A stretch of DNA of 32,117 bases from Geminicoccaceae bacterium (GTDB lineage: Bacteria; Pseudomonadota; Alphaproteobacteria; Geminicoccales; Geminicoccaceae): NCBI GenBank assembly GCA_011390475.1, contig JAABSG010000011.1, positions 1-32,117 on the forward strand, written 5' to 3'. The position numbers were made by a program, and so were the translations under genes. Within the stretch, counting starts at the first letter, position 1. Each line of letters opens with the position of its first letter. This document shows, piece by piece, positions 7,498 through 18,788 of the stretch. Under the pieces are notes generated by a model. The model saw only the letters and a list, made by a program, of their open reading frames with translations. It had not been told where the DNA came from and did no database searches.

Positions 7498-8351
7498 CCT
7501 ACAATATCCAGTACGGCCTCGGCAAAGACGGCCGCTTCGACCTCGCCCGCATCGCCGGCGAAATCGCCGCGGCCGACGTCATCGCGCTGCAGGAGGTCGA
7601 GCGCTTCTGGCAGCGCTCCGGCATGACCGACCAGCCGGCCGAACTCGCCCGGCACCTGCCCGACCACCACTGGGTCTACGGTGCCAATCTCGACATGCAC
7701 GCCGACGCGACGGACGAGGCCGGCCGGCCGGTCCACCGCCGCCGCCAGTTCGGCACGATGATCCTCTCGCGCCTGCCGATCCTCGCCTCGCGCAACCATC
7801 TGCTGCCCAAATACGGCACGCTGACCCAGCACAGCATCCAGCAGGGTACGCTGGAGGCCGTCATCGCGCCCCCGGCCGGCCCCGTCCGCGTCTACTCGGT
7901 CCACCTCAGCCACTTGGCCCCGGAGACCCGGCTGCCGCAGATCGAGACCGTCCTCGCCATCCTCCGCCGGGCGCCCGCCGAGGGCGGGGCGTGGTGCGGC
8001 GGCCACCCCGACCCCACGGCCGGCTGGACCGAGGGCCGGATGCCACCGATGCCGCGGTCCGCCATCCTCATGGGCGACGTCAACTTCCCGCCCGGCAGCC
8101 GGGAGTACACGGCCCTCCTCGGCCCCGCGACCGAGCGCTACGGACGACTGCTGCAGCTCGACGGCCTCGTCGATTCCTGGACCGCCGCGGGCCACTCCGA
8201 GGCCGCCGGTGTTACCTGCGACAACGGTCGACGCATCGACTACCACTTCCTGACGGCCGATCTCCGCCACCGCATCCGCGACGTCTGGATCGACGAGGCG
8301 GCGCAGGGCTCCGACCACCAGCCCGTCTGGCTCGACCTCGACCTCGACTGA
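7485..8351 (+). CDS. Endonuclease/exonuclease/phosphatase (EEP) family hydrolase 2
   Basis: This is a second, clearly different EEP-fold enzyme of 288 residues, starting 13 bases before the end of hydrolase 1. Motifs run in order: 'FVTYNIQYG' (Asn), 'VIALQEVER' (Glu), 'VYSVHLSHL', 'LMGDVNFPPGSREY' (Asp/Asn), 'RIDYHFLT' and 'GSDHQPVW' (Asp-His). All catalytic positions of the family appear kept. It resembles the EEP proteins linked to sphingomyelinase-like or phospholipid head-group hydrolysis more than ExoIII-type DNA repair enzymes; this is a judgement from motif spacing. It is the last gene of the plus-strand operon. Having two EEP genes side by side suggests successive cleavage steps or alternative substrates. 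Confidence 0.82.
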   Translation: MRFVTYNIQYGLGKDGRFDLARIAGEIAAADVIALQEVERFWQRSGMTDQPAELARHLPDHHWVYGANLDMHADATDEAGRPVHRRRQFGTMILSRLPILASRNHLLPKYGTLTQHSIQQGTLEAVIAPPAGPVRVYSVHLSHLAPETRLPQIETVLAILRRAPAEGGAWCGGHPDPTAGWTEGRMPPMPRSAILMGDVNFPPGSREYTALLGPATERYGRLLQLDGLVDSWTAAGHSEAAGVTCDNGRRIDYHFLTADLRHRIRDVWIDEAAQGSDHQPVWLDLDLD

Positions 8352-8361
8352 AGGGGCGAGT

Positions 8362-8392
8362 CGACCGTGCCACGGAAGAGCGGCACGGGTCG
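8362..8392. terminator. Hairpin between the two convergent operons
   Basis: CGACCGTGCC (8362-8371) can pair with GGCACGGGTCG (8382-8392), with a single bulged G and a 10-base loop. It lies eleven bases after the plus-strand operon and about 58 bases beyond the end of the minus-strand operon. There is no T-run on either side, so it could act as a weak or Rho-assisted two-way terminator or as an mRNA 3' end. Confidence 0.45.
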
Positions 8393-8449
8393 TGTGAATG
8401 ACCGATCACGACCAACGCCCCGCCGGCGCGCCTCACGACGGTCCACGCT

Positions 8450-10225
<1,776 letters not shown>

Positions 10226-10230
10226 CGCCT

Positions 10231-11112
10231 TCAGGCCCGCTCGCGCGGGCGCTCGGCGAGACCGGGATGGTCGCTGAACACCGGCAGCCGGGGCGTCCAG
10301 CGATGCGCCATGGGCGTAAAGCCGAAGCTGATGGGATCGGCACCCTCGACCGTCCAGCGCACGGTCCGGCCGAGCTCGAGCAGGCCGAAGGCGCCGGCCG
10401 GCTCGCCCTGGGTGGTGAAGCTCTCGGTCAGCGATTGCTGGGTCAGATGGGTGATCCCATCCACCGTGGTGATGGTGTTCCAGTGCACGTGGCCGGCCAG
10501 ACAGACGACCGGTACCCGCGCCAGGGCCAAGGCCGCCCGGATCCGCTCGGCGCCGGGATAGGTGGCACTTCTGGGGTTCTGCTCGAAATAGTAGTTGCCG
10601 GTCTGCGCATGGCCCGAGACCGGCACGTGGCTCAGGACCAGGAGCGGGCGGTCGGCCGCCTGCACGGTTCGCGCCAGCCAGACGAGGTCCTCCTCGACCA
10701 GGACGAAGCCCCGATGCGTTGGGCCGCGGCGAATGCGCGTGTCGGCGCGCCAGAGGACGAGGCGCCAGTCGACGACGTCGAGCGTGGCGTGGCCGAGCGA
10801 CTGGCCCAGAAGCTCCTCGTTCTCGGCAACGCTCAGATGGTCGCGGTCGTGGTTGCCGCAGAGATGCAGCATCTGGCCCGTCGTTGCCTCGCGCACCGGG
10901 CGCAGGGCGTCGGCGACCTCGCTGGCGAGCCGGCGATCGGTCACGGCGTCGAGATCGGAAATGCGGTCGCCGAGTTCCAGCACGTGGTCCGGACGGGCGT
11001 CGGCGACGTAGCGGGCGAAGTCGTCCAGGAGCGCCAGGGCGGCATCGCCGCGCTTGGTGGTGGTAGGTGCGCCGTGGTGGATGTCGGTCACGATCGCGAG
11101 ACGAACGGTCAT
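10231..11112 (-). CDS. Calcineurin-like metallophosphoesterase
   Basis: The 293-residue protein has the complete two-metal phosphoesterase motif set: 'VTDIHHG' (DxH) at the N-terminus, 'LELGDRISD' (GD), 'LCGNHDRDH' (GNHD), 'LSHVPV' (His) and 'LAGHVHWN' (GHxH). This class includes CpdA-like cyclic-nucleotide, glycerophosphodiester and other small phosphodiester hydrolases. The start at 11112 places 'MTVRLAIVTDIHHG' as the N-terminus, the usual position of the first motif; a longer frame upstream adds only basic low-complexity sequence. There is no signal peptide, so it is cytoplasmic. It sits inside the importer operon between the binding-protein and ATPase genes, separated from the former by a strong terminator-like hairpin and from the latter by five bases. 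It probably acts on the imported compound; the substrate is unknown. Confidence 0.86.
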   Translation of the reverse strand: MTVRLAIVTDIHHGAPTTTKRGDAALALLDDFARYVADARPDHVLELGDRISDLDAVTDRRLASEVADALRPVREATTGQMLHLCGNHDRDHLSVAENEELLGQSLGHATLDVVDWRLVLWRADTRIRRGPTHRGFVLVEEDLVWLARTVQAADRPLLVLSHVPVSGHAQTGNYYFEQNPRSATYPGAERIRAALALARVPVVCLAGHVHWNTITTVDGITHLTQQSLTESFTTQGEPAGAFGLLELGRTVRWTVEGADPISFGFTPMAHRWTPRLPVFSDHPGLAERPRERA

Positions 11113-11135
11113 CGTGCATGCCCGGATGGTTGTGC

Positions 11136-11173
11136 AACGAGAAAGAAGGGCCCGCCGGTGGCGGCGGACCCTT
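11136..11173 (-). terminator. Intrinsic terminator-like hairpin after the Opp-type binding-protein gene
   Basis: On the minus strand AAGGGTCCGCCG, loop CCAC and CGGCGGGCCCTT form a 12-bp stem with one G-T pair (11146-11173). A pyrimidine-rich tail, CTTTCTCGT, follows. It begins about 15 bases after the binding-protein stop, and the phosphoesterase gene starts only 24 bases further on. Partial termination here would make more binding protein than phosphoesterase and ATPase. Confidence 0.7.
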
Positions 11174-11188
11174 TGGCGAAGCCGGCGA

Positions 11189-12757
11189 TCAGTTGGTGCC
11201 GTCGATCGCGATCGCACCGGCGCGGAAGTCGAGCACGTAGGGGATGTGCCCGGGCTGGGGCGCCCAGGAAACGGCCTGGCGCATCGCCCAGCTCTCGTAG
11301 GGACGCCAGAGCGGCAGGACCGGCGGGTCGGCCTTGATCCGCTCCATCAGCTGGCCATAGGCCTCCCGGCGATCCTCGACCGTCTTGCCGAAGCGGAACG
11401 CCTCCCAGTCGGCGGCATAGTCGGCGTCGGTGGTGAAGCGGCCCTCCGATTCGGACGGGCCACCCGGCGCCCACATCACCCCAAAGGAGCCGAACGGGTC
11501 GGCGAAGTACATCGGATTGGACCAGGTGCGGGCCATCATCGCGGGGTCGTTGCCGGTCCATTCCGGGGAGGCGTCGATCCGCCCGTTGATCCCGACTGCG
11601 GCCCACATCTCCATGATCGCCTGCGCCGCCAGGGTATCGTTGGTGTAGTACGAGGGCGAATGCATGTCGTAGACGACCTCGAAGCCGTCATAGCCGACCT
11701 CCTCCAGCAATTGCCGGGCCTCGTCGGGGTCGTGATAGAAGGTCTCGAGCTCCGGCATGTAGAGCGGGCCGTACTCGGCCATGGTGTGCGAACTCGGCAC
11801 GATGGCCTGGCCCAGCCACAAGGTCTCGTTCAAGAGCTCGCGGTCGATCGCCAGGGAAAGGGCCCGGCGCATCCGCGGATCCTCGAGCTTTTCGTGGTTG
11901 CTGTTGAAGATCACCACGTGGAACAGGGCCGTATTCGAGCCCACGGTCTCGATCTCGGGGTCGGCCTCCAGCAGCGCCAGCTGATCGGGTGCGATGTTGG
12001 TCGCGATATCGGCTTCGCCGGTGCGCAACGCCGTCAAGCGCGACGCGACCTCGGGCACATGGCGCACCGTGGCCCGCTCGAGCGGTGCCGGCTCGCCCCA
12101 GAAGTCGTCGAACCGCTCGTAGACGATCCGCTGCCCGGGCACGAACTCGGCGACGCGGTAGGGGCCGGTGCCGACCGGGGCCAGTGACATCGCCTCGTAA
12201 TCGTCGTCCTCGATCGCGTCCGGATCACCGGCCAGCGACTTCACATAGGCCTCGGGCACGATGAAGAGCTGCTGAAGGTTGAGCAGCGTCTCCCAGAGCG
12301 GCTCCTCCCGCTCGACATGAATGCGCACGGTCAGCTCGTCGACCTTCTCCGCCCGGTCGATGTTCGAGAGCCGGTCGCGCATCCGCACCTGGTAGGGCGG
12401 GAAGGTCGCCTGGACCATGCGGTTGACCGAGAAGACCACGTCGTCGGCGGTCATCACGTCGCCATTGTGAAAGCGCACGCCCTCGCGCAAGCGGAGCTCC
12501 ATGGTCGTGGGCGAAACCAGCTCCCAGGCGACCGCGAGGCCGGGCAGCCACTCGGGCTCGACCTTGGCGTAGTCGCGGTGGATCAAGGGATCGAAGATGT
12601 TGAAATAGAACTGCGAGCCGACATTCGAGTGGTCGCGACCGGGATCGAGATAGCTCGACATGTTGCCGGCCGCCACCGTGATCTCCTGGGCCGCCGCCGC
12701 GGACAGAGAGCAGGCGACCAGGGTCACGGCTGCAGTCGTGGTCAGGATGCGTCGCAT
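11189..12757 (-). CDS. ABC importer substrate-binding protein, peptide/Opp (family 5) type
   Basis: The 522-residue periplasmic receptor belongs to the importer encoded around it. The preferred start (12757, MRRILTTT...) has a good GGAG six or seven bases upstream. An in-frame ATG twelve bases earlier (12769) lacks a comparable site because that GGAG lies inside its first codons. A signal peptide is clear: 'MRRILTTTAAVTLVACSLSAAAAQ', with cleavage probably before QEITVAAG. Family marks are 'LREGVRFHNGDVMTADDVVFS', 'GTGPYRVAEFVPGQRI', 'DPRMRRALSLAIDREL' and 'PVLPLWRP'. Members bind peptides, nickel, sugars or other solutes, so the ligand cannot be inferred from family alone. The phosphoesterase and HAD genes in the same operon hint at a phosphorylated ligand. 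Confidence 0.9.
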   Translation of the reverse strand: MRRILTTTAAVTLVACSLSAAAAQEITVAAGNMSSYLDPGRDHSNVGSQFYFNIFDPLIHRDYAKVEPEWLPGLAVAWELVSPTTMELRLREGVRFHNGDVMTADDVVFSVNRMVQATFPPYQVRMRDRLSNIDRAEKVDELTVRIHVEREEPLWETLLNLQQLFIVPEAYVKSLAGDPDAIEDDDYEAMSLAPVGTGPYRVAEFVPGQRIVYERFDDFWGEPAPLERATVRHVPEVASRLTALRTGEADIATNIAPDQLALLEADPEIETVGSNTALFHVVIFNSNHEKLEDPRMRRALSLAIDRELLNETLWLGQAIVPSSHTMAEYGPLYMPELETFYHDPDEARQLLEEVGYDGFEVVYDMHSPSYYTNDTLAAQAIMEMWAAVGINGRIDASPEWTGNDPAMMARTWSNPMYFADPFGSFGVMWAPGGPSESEGRFTTDADYAADWEAFRFGKTVEDRREAYGQLMERIKADPPVLPLWRPYESWAMRQAVSWAPQPGHIPYVLDFRAGAIAIDGTN

Positions 12758-12782
12758 CGGGTTCTCCATTGCAGGATGTGAT

Positions 12783-12805
12783 CCGGCCCGTTCGGGACAG
12801 GCCGG
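12783..12805 (-). promoter_or_regulatory. Hairpin between the permease and binding-protein genes
   Basis: CCGGCC and GGCCGG (12783-12788 and 12800-12805) form a perfect 6-bp stem around an 11-base loop. It lies directly after the DppC-like permease stop and 26 bases before the binding-protein start. With no U-run it is more likely an mRNA processing or stability element than a terminator. Confidence 0.4.
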
Positions 12806-12808
12806 CCG

Positions 12809-13696
12809 TCAACGCTGGCGCAACCGCACGTCGGCGCGGTCGCGCAGCCAGTCGCCCAGGATCTGGACGGCGAAGGTGACAGCGAGAATCAGGAAGGCCG
12901 CACCGGTGACGATCCATGGTGCGGTCGGCATGTAGTCCCGCCCGATGCCGACCATGGCACCGAGCGTCGCGGTCGGCGGCTGCACGCCGAGCCCGAGAAA
13001 CGAGAGCGTGCTCTCCAAAAGGATGATGTTGGAGAGGCTCGAGGTGAACTGGACCACCATCGGCGAGACCAGATTGGGCAGGAGGTGTCGGCCGGCGATC
13101 CGCCAGGGCGTGGCACCGGCGGCGCGCGCCGCCTCGACGAACGGCATGCGCACGAGCTTGCGAGCCTCGCCACGGATGATCCGCGCATACTGCTCCCACC
13201 CGGCGAGGCCGAGCACGACCACCAGCACCGACAGGCTGTTGCCGAAGATGGTCAGCACGAAGAGGGCCACGAGCGTGAACGGCACTGCGATCTGCGTGTC
13301 GACCGCGCCCATCACGGCAGCGTCCGTGCGGCCGCCGGCAACACCCGCCAAGAGCCCGAGCGAGCAGCCGATCAGGAGCCCGATGACGGCGCCGAGAAGG
13401 GCGAGACCGAGGGTGAGGCGCAGGCCGTAGAGGCAGCGCGAGAGGATATCCCGGCCCAGCTCGTCGGTGCCGAGCCAATGGCCGGGGCTGGCCCTCTCGA
13501 ACCCGATCGGCGGCCGGAACCGAGCCAAAAGGCTCTGCGCGTTGGGCTCGAACGGGGCGAGCCACGGCGCCAGGACGGCAAGCATGACCAGCACCAGCCC
13601 GACCGCGAGCGCGGTGCGCTGGATCACGTCCATCTCGGACCAGATCAGGGTCAGCGCCGACTGGCCGGGGCGATCGAGGGGCAGCGCTTGCCGCAT
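12809..13696 (-). CDS. Opp/Dpp-type ABC importer permease, DppC-like
   Basis: The 295-residue inner-membrane subunit has the family N-terminal segment 'TALAVGLVLVMLAVLAPWLAPF', followed by the characteristic 'HWLGTDELGRDILSRCLYGLR' junction and five more membrane spans. The EAA loop reads 'EAARAAGATPWRIAGRHLLP', and 'LLESTLSFLGLGVQPPTATLG' with 'APWIVTGAAFLILAVTFAVQILGDWLRD' completes the normal DppC end. Length and motifs indicate an intact gene. It starts three bases after the stop of the DppB-like gene and pairs with that product. The ATPases for the pair are probably the fused protein encoded at 8450-10225, four genes away but on the same strand with no competing promoter seen. Confidence 0.92.
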   Translation of the reverse strand: MRQALPLDRPGQSALTLIWSEMDVIQRTALAVGLVLVMLAVLAPWLAPFEPNAQSLLARFRPPIGFERASPGHWLGTDELGRDILSRCLYGLRLTLGLALLGAVIGLLIGCSLGLLAGVAGGRTDAAVMGAVDTQIAVPFTLVALFVLTIFGNSLSVLVVVLGLAGWEQYARIIRGEARKLVRMPFVEAARAAGATPWRIAGRHLLPNLVSPMVVQFTSSLSNIILLESTLSFLGLGVQPPTATLGAMVGIGRDYMPTAPWIVTGAAFLILAVTFAVQILGDWLRDRADVRLRQR

Positions 13697-13699
13697 GGC

Positions 13700-14629
13700 T
13701 CAAGCCGCCTCCGCCTGGCGCAGCCGGGGATCCGCCCAGGCATAGGCGAGATCGACCAGTGCGTTCACGACCAGCACCGCCAGGGCAACGGTGAGCACCC
13801 CGAACTGCAGGACCGGGTAGTCCCGCCGCATGGCCGAGCGCACCAAAAGATCGCCGATCCCGGGCCAGGCGAAGATGCTCTCGACCACGACCGATCCGGC
13901 AGCCGCGAGGCCCGCGATCTGCAGGCCGACGACCGAGAGGATGGTGATCGACGCGTTGCGCAGGCCGTGGCCGAGAATCACCTCGTGCTCGGCCAAGCCC
14001 TTGGCTCGGGCGGTGCGCATGTAGTCCTGCCCGAGCACGTCGAGCATGGCGTTGCGGGTGAAGCGGGTGAGGGCGGCGATCAGGCCGGCGGCCAGCGTGA
14101 TCGTCGGCATGATGAAATGCAGGGCCGTGCCGTTGCCGACGACCGGCAGCCAGTCGAGCGTGTAGGCGAGGACCAGGATCATGAAGACCGCGAGCACGAA
14201 ATTGGGCACCGCATAGCCGAGAAAGGCCACGCTCATGATGGCGCTGCCGATCCAGCTCGTGCGGTAGACGGCCGCCAGGATGCCGAGCGGCAAGGCGACG
14301 GCCAGGGTCAGGCCGATCGCCGGCAAGAGCAGCTGCAGGCTGGGCCAGAGCCGGTCGGCGACGATCGCCGAGACCGGCCGGCGCTCGACGAAGGACATGC
14401 CGAACTGGCCGTCGACGAAGCCCATCAAGAAGGCCCGGTACTGCTCCCACCAGGAACGGTCCAAGGCGTAGTAGCGGATCAGGATCTCGCGATCCTCGGA
14501 GGTCAGCCCCTCGCCGACGATGAAGTCGATCGGCGAGCCCGAGAGGCGGGTGGCGAAGAACACGAGGGTGACGATCACGGCGAAGGTGAGCGCCATCCGC
14601 AAGAGCACCTCGAGCGCGTGGATCGCCAT
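13700..14629 (-). CDS. Opp/Dpp-type ABC importer permease, DppB-like
   Basis: The 309-residue permease begins with a membrane span ('LRMALTFAVIVTLVFFATRLSGSPIDF'), then the extracytoplasmic region containing 'YYALDRSWWEQYRAFLMGFVDG' and 'FGMSFVERRPVSAIVADRLWPS', the typical DppB lead-in. Core spans and the EAA loop 'DYMRTARAKGLAEHEVILGHG' follow, ending 'DLAYAWADPRLR'. The start at 14629 lies one base beyond the HAD phosphatase stop. The longer open frame reaching 15301 is rejected because it runs out of frame over the HAD gene. It heterodimerises with the DppC-like subunit. Substrate unknown. Confidence 0.92.
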   Translation of the reverse strand: MAIHALEVLLRMALTFAVIVTLVFFATRLSGSPIDFIVGEGLTSEDREILIRYYALDRSWWEQYRAFLMGFVDGQFGMSFVERRPVSAIVADRLWPSLQLLLPAIGLTLAVALPLGILAAVYRTSWIGSAIMSVAFLGYAVPNFVLAVFMILVLAYTLDWLPVVGNGTALHFIMPTITLAAGLIAALTRFTRNAMLDVLGQDYMRTARAKGLAEHEVILGHGLRNASITILSVVGLQIAGLAAAGSVVVESIFAWPGIGDLLVRSAMRRDYPVLQFGVLTVALAVLVVNALVDLAYAWADPRLRQAEAA

Positions 14630-14630
14630 C

Positions 14631-15464
14631 TCAGCGGTCTCCTGCTGCCGCCAGGATGGGCCGCGCATCACCCGAGACCGCGCGCCCGAGGTCGTGCCGG
14701 ACCTGGACGAAGGGCACACCGGCGGCTCGTGCAGCGGCACCGTCCGTCGCCACGGTGTCACCGAGAAAGACCGCATCGGCCGCCGCGACCCCGGCCCGGG
14801 CCAGCGCTGCTTCGACGAGGTCCGGTGCCGGCTTGCCGAGATCGCCCGTGGGCCGAATCGGTATCGCTGCACCGAGGGCAGCCCAAAGGGCGCCGGTTTC
14901 GGGCAAGGGCGTGCCGTCCGCCGCCGGATGGCTGGTATCGGAATTGGTGCGCCAGACGGGCACGCCGCGATGCGCCAGAGCGACCAGTTTCGCCAGATCG
15001 CCGAAGGTGAAGCCGGGCGAGCGGGCCAAGACGGCGAGGTCCGGGGCCTCGCGGTCGAGGCGCAGGCCCAGCCGGCGGGCCAGCCCTTGGATCCGGGAGT
15101 TGGCGAAAAGCGCGATCCGGGCACCGGGCGACTGCCGCGCGATGGCACGAAGGGTCTGCTCGCCAGCGAGGAAGATCCGGTTGGACGGCACGCGCATGCC
15201 GAGACCCGTGAGCCGCGCCGTGAGGCTCCGCGCGGTATCCTCCGAATTATTGGAGACGATCCAAAGCCGGGGACCGTGCTCGTCCACCAGGCGCGCGGCA
15301 CCAGGCAGCACGGCAGTGCCCGAGATCAGACAGCCGTCGAGATCGGCGAGAATCGCCAGGGCACCCGCCAAGGGTGTCTCGAGGAAATCGTGGAGCGAGG
15401 CCGGCTGGCGCAAGGGGCTGCCTTTACTGTCGTGACGCCCCACACTCGAGCCCGCTCGTGTCAC
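14631..15464 (-). CDS. HAD-superfamily phosphatase, NagD-like (class IIA)
   Basis: Up to 277 residues. The nucleophile loop 'ILADLDGCLISG' (DxD), the motif II block 'LWIVSNNSEDTARSLTARL', the conserved Lys in 'RPTGDLGKPAPDLVEAAL', and the acidic motif 'VFLGDTVATDGAAARAAG' give a complete HAD active site. The order and the middle cap are those of class IIA enzymes such as NagD and 4-nitrophenylphosphatase/phosphoglycolate-phosphatase relatives, which hydrolyse small phosphomonoesters. It is the first gene of the minus-strand importer operon and touches the permease gene with one base between. The start is uncertain: GTG at 15464 is the longest choice but lies within a palindrome and has no ribosome site, and GTG at 15443 is an alternative. 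It could remove phosphate after a phosphodiesterase acts on an imported ester. Confidence 0.82.
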   Translation of the reverse strand: MTRAGSSVGRHDSKGSPLRQPASLHDFLETPLAGALAILADLDGCLISGTAVLPGAARLVDEHGPRLWIVSNNSEDTARSLTARLTGLGMRVPSNRIFLAGEQTLRAIARQSPGARIALFANSRIQGLARRLGLRLDREAPDLAVLARSPGFTFGDLAKLVALAHRGVPVWRTNSDTSHPAADGTPLPETGALWAALGAAIPIRPTGDLGKPAPDLVEAALARAGVAAADAVFLGDTVATDGAAARAAGVPFVQVRHDLGRAVSGDARPILAAAGDR

Positions 15465-15490
15465 AGAGTTGTGACCGCTGCAGGCTATAC
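15447..15490. promoter_or_regulatory. Dyad-symmetric candidate operators and shared -10 region between the HAD and LysR genes
   Basis: Two adjacent inverted repeats occupy this short divergent region: CGAGC-CC-GCTCG at 15447-15458 and GTCACA-GAGT-TGTGAC at 15460-15475. An AT-rich GGCTATACC at 15483-15491 can be read as a -10 element on either strand (TATACC plus, TATAGC minus). The second repeat is of the size bound by LysR-type regulators, which usually act on the gene divergent from their own. The arrangement suggests the regulator controls the HAD/importer operon. No convincing -35 boxes were seen. Confidence 0.45.
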
Positions 15491-15499
15491 CTTCACCCC

Positions 15500-16501
15500 A
15501 TGAAGGAAACGAAGGCCAGACGGGAAAAGCACCTGACGCGGCCGCGGCTGCAGGCGCTGGTCGCGGTCACCGAGGCCGGCAGCTTTGCCGCGGCAGCCCG
15601 CCGCCTCGGCATCTCGCACACCTCGGTGGCGCAGCAGATTCACGAGCTCGAGCAGGAGCAGAGTGTCCATCTCTTCGACCGGATCGGGGGCAAGCTCTGC
15701 CCGACGCCGCTTTGCGACGAGCTCTACGATATCGGCCAGCGCATCATCAGCGCCGAGCTCGACGCCGAGCGGCTCTTGTCACGCTGCGATATCCATGGCC
15801 GGCGCTTCCTGCGCGTCGGGCTCGGCAACGCGATGCCCGGCATGGCACTGATCGCCCAGGTCATCCAGGACGTTCCGTCCTTGTCGGTCTCGGTGGTCAC
15901 GGGCTCGCACCAGCGGATCATGCAGGCCGTGGCGAGCCGCGAGATCGACGTGGCGATACTGCCCGATGTGCCGCGCGACCCGCGCTTCCGCATCGCCCCC
16001 CTGGTCAGCCAGGACATCGTGGCCATCGTCCACCCGGACCATCCGCTCAGCCGGCGGGCCAACCTCGGTCTGGGCGAGCTGGCCGAACAGAAGCTGATCT
16101 ACCGCACCCGCGGCTCCTCGACCCAGCGGCTGGTCGACCGGGCGATGCGCGCGGCCGGCTTCGATCCGATCCCGGTGCTGACCGCCGATACCCGCGACGG
16201 CGTCGCCGAGGCGGTGGCGCTCGGCGTCGGGATCGGCTTCATGTGGCGGCTGGGCACCAGCCGGACGGACATGTTCCGCTGCCTGGCCGTGGCCGAACTG
16301 GCCCAGGCCTCCCAGGAGGTCGTGTTCGCCCTGGGCGACGAGCGCAACGTCGTCATCGACCTCTTTTTCGGCACGGCCGAGCGCTTCGTCGTGCATCGAT
16401 CCGGGCAGGTGCTGGCGTCGGGTCGGGCGTCGAACGCGGCTCGGGTTGCGCCGGCGGACGGTCGGCCAGGCGCGGGCACCTCGAAAAACGTCGCGGCTTG
16501 A
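15500..16501 (+). CDS. LysR-type transcriptional regulator
   Basis: The 333-residue protein has a winged helix-turn-helix at residues about 15-70 ('LQALVAVTEAGSFAAAARRLGISHTSVAQQIHELEQEQ') and a two-lobed effector domain starting 'LRVGLGNAMPGMALIAQVIQDVPSLSVSVV', with 'REIDVAILPD' and 'IVAIVHPDHPLSRR'. The order is standard for LysR regulators, which sense a small molecule and usually control an adjacent divergent promoter. Here that is the HAD/Opp importer operon, separated by 35 bases. The C-terminal 30 or so residues (after 'FVVHRSGQVLAS') look like an unstructured tail. The ATG has no Shine-Dalgarno and lies about ten bases from a possible -10, so the mRNA may be leaderless. pckA converges on it from the other side. 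Confidence 0.87.
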   Translation: MKETKARREKHLTRPRLQALVAVTEAGSFAAAARRLGISHTSVAQQIHELEQEQSVHLFDRIGGKLCPTPLCDELYDIGQRIISAELDAERLLSRCDIHGRRFLRVGLGNAMPGMALIAQVIQDVPSLSVSVVTGSHQRIMQAVASREIDVAILPDVPRDPRFRIAPLVSQDIVAIVHPDHPLSRRANLGLGELAEQKLIYRTRGSSTQRLVDRAMRAAGFDPIPVLTADTRDGVAEAVALGVGIGFMWRLGTSRTDMFRCLAVAELAQASQEVVFALGDERNVVIDLFFGTAERFVVHRSGQVLASGRASNAARVAPADGRPGAGTSKNVAA

Positions 16502-16512
16502 TCGTAGCCGCG
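16492..16512 (+). terminator. Hairpin spanning the LysR gene stop codon
   Basis: CGCGGCT (16492-16498) and AGCCGCG (16506-16512) form a perfect 7-bp stem around a loop containing the TGA stop. No T-run follows, so termination would be weak or Rho-dependent. Between here and the pckA end at 16638 lie about 125 bases with only a short CTGCC/GGCAG repeat (16601-16619) around an A-run, which might form a weak 3' end for pckA. Confidence 0.35.
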
Positions 16513-16637
16513 CGGCAATCGCAATGGCAAACGGCGGACCGGGCAAGGGAAGGTCGAACCCCCTTCATCCGGCCCGCCGATCCGAAGGATACCGCCGCCG
16601 CTGCCAAAAAGGGCGGCAGAACGTCGGCGACCGTCCG

Positions 16638-18500
<1,863 letters not shown>

Positions 18501-18788
18501 GAGCTTCCTTTCCCCCGGTTCCAACTTGCGAGCGGACCGTAACGGACCCGCGCGCACTTGTCTGCCGATGCCGCTGACGGAACGCCGCGCGGCCCGGCAT
18601 GCGCACACCCATACTGCTGCTATACGCAGCAGGAGTGCCACCCGACCACTGCTCCAGCCGCTGCCCGCGAGGCGCAGCGCGCCTCCTGGCACCGTCGCGA
18701 GACCTCGAAGCCTTGCCCGATGCCCAGAACAGTGCATTCTCGCTCGACGAACGCCGGCCCTTGAACAATCATTGATGTGAGTTCACTC
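18501..18788. promoter_or_regulatory. Divergent pckA-frdA control region with inverted repeats
   Basis: The 288-base region must hold promoters for both pckA (minus) and frdABCD (plus). Two perfect 7-bp inverted repeats are visible: CTGCTGC-TATAC-GCAGCAG at 18614-18632 and GAGGCGC-AGC-GCGCCTC at 18669-18685. A shorter dyad, TGAGT-TC-ACTCA at 18778-18789, abuts the frdA start codon, and CAAT-C-ATTG is at 18766-18774. The first repeat has an AT-rich centre and could be an operator or a leader hairpin. No sequence close to the FNR/FixK consensus TTGAT-N4-ATCAA was found, although the TTGA-rich DNA at 18761-18776 is suggestive. Confidence 0.5.

Noticed and set aside
14631-15301. Extension of the DppB-like permease to 15301
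   Set aside because: The added sequence is an out-of-frame reading of the HAD gene; ATG 14629 gives the normal permease N-terminus with its first membrane span.
18761-18788. An FNR/FixK box upstream of frdA
   Set aside because: TTGA-rich DNA is present (TTGAACAATCATTGAT) but no arrangement fits TTGAT-N4-ATCAA in both halves, so oxygen control by FNR is not claimed.
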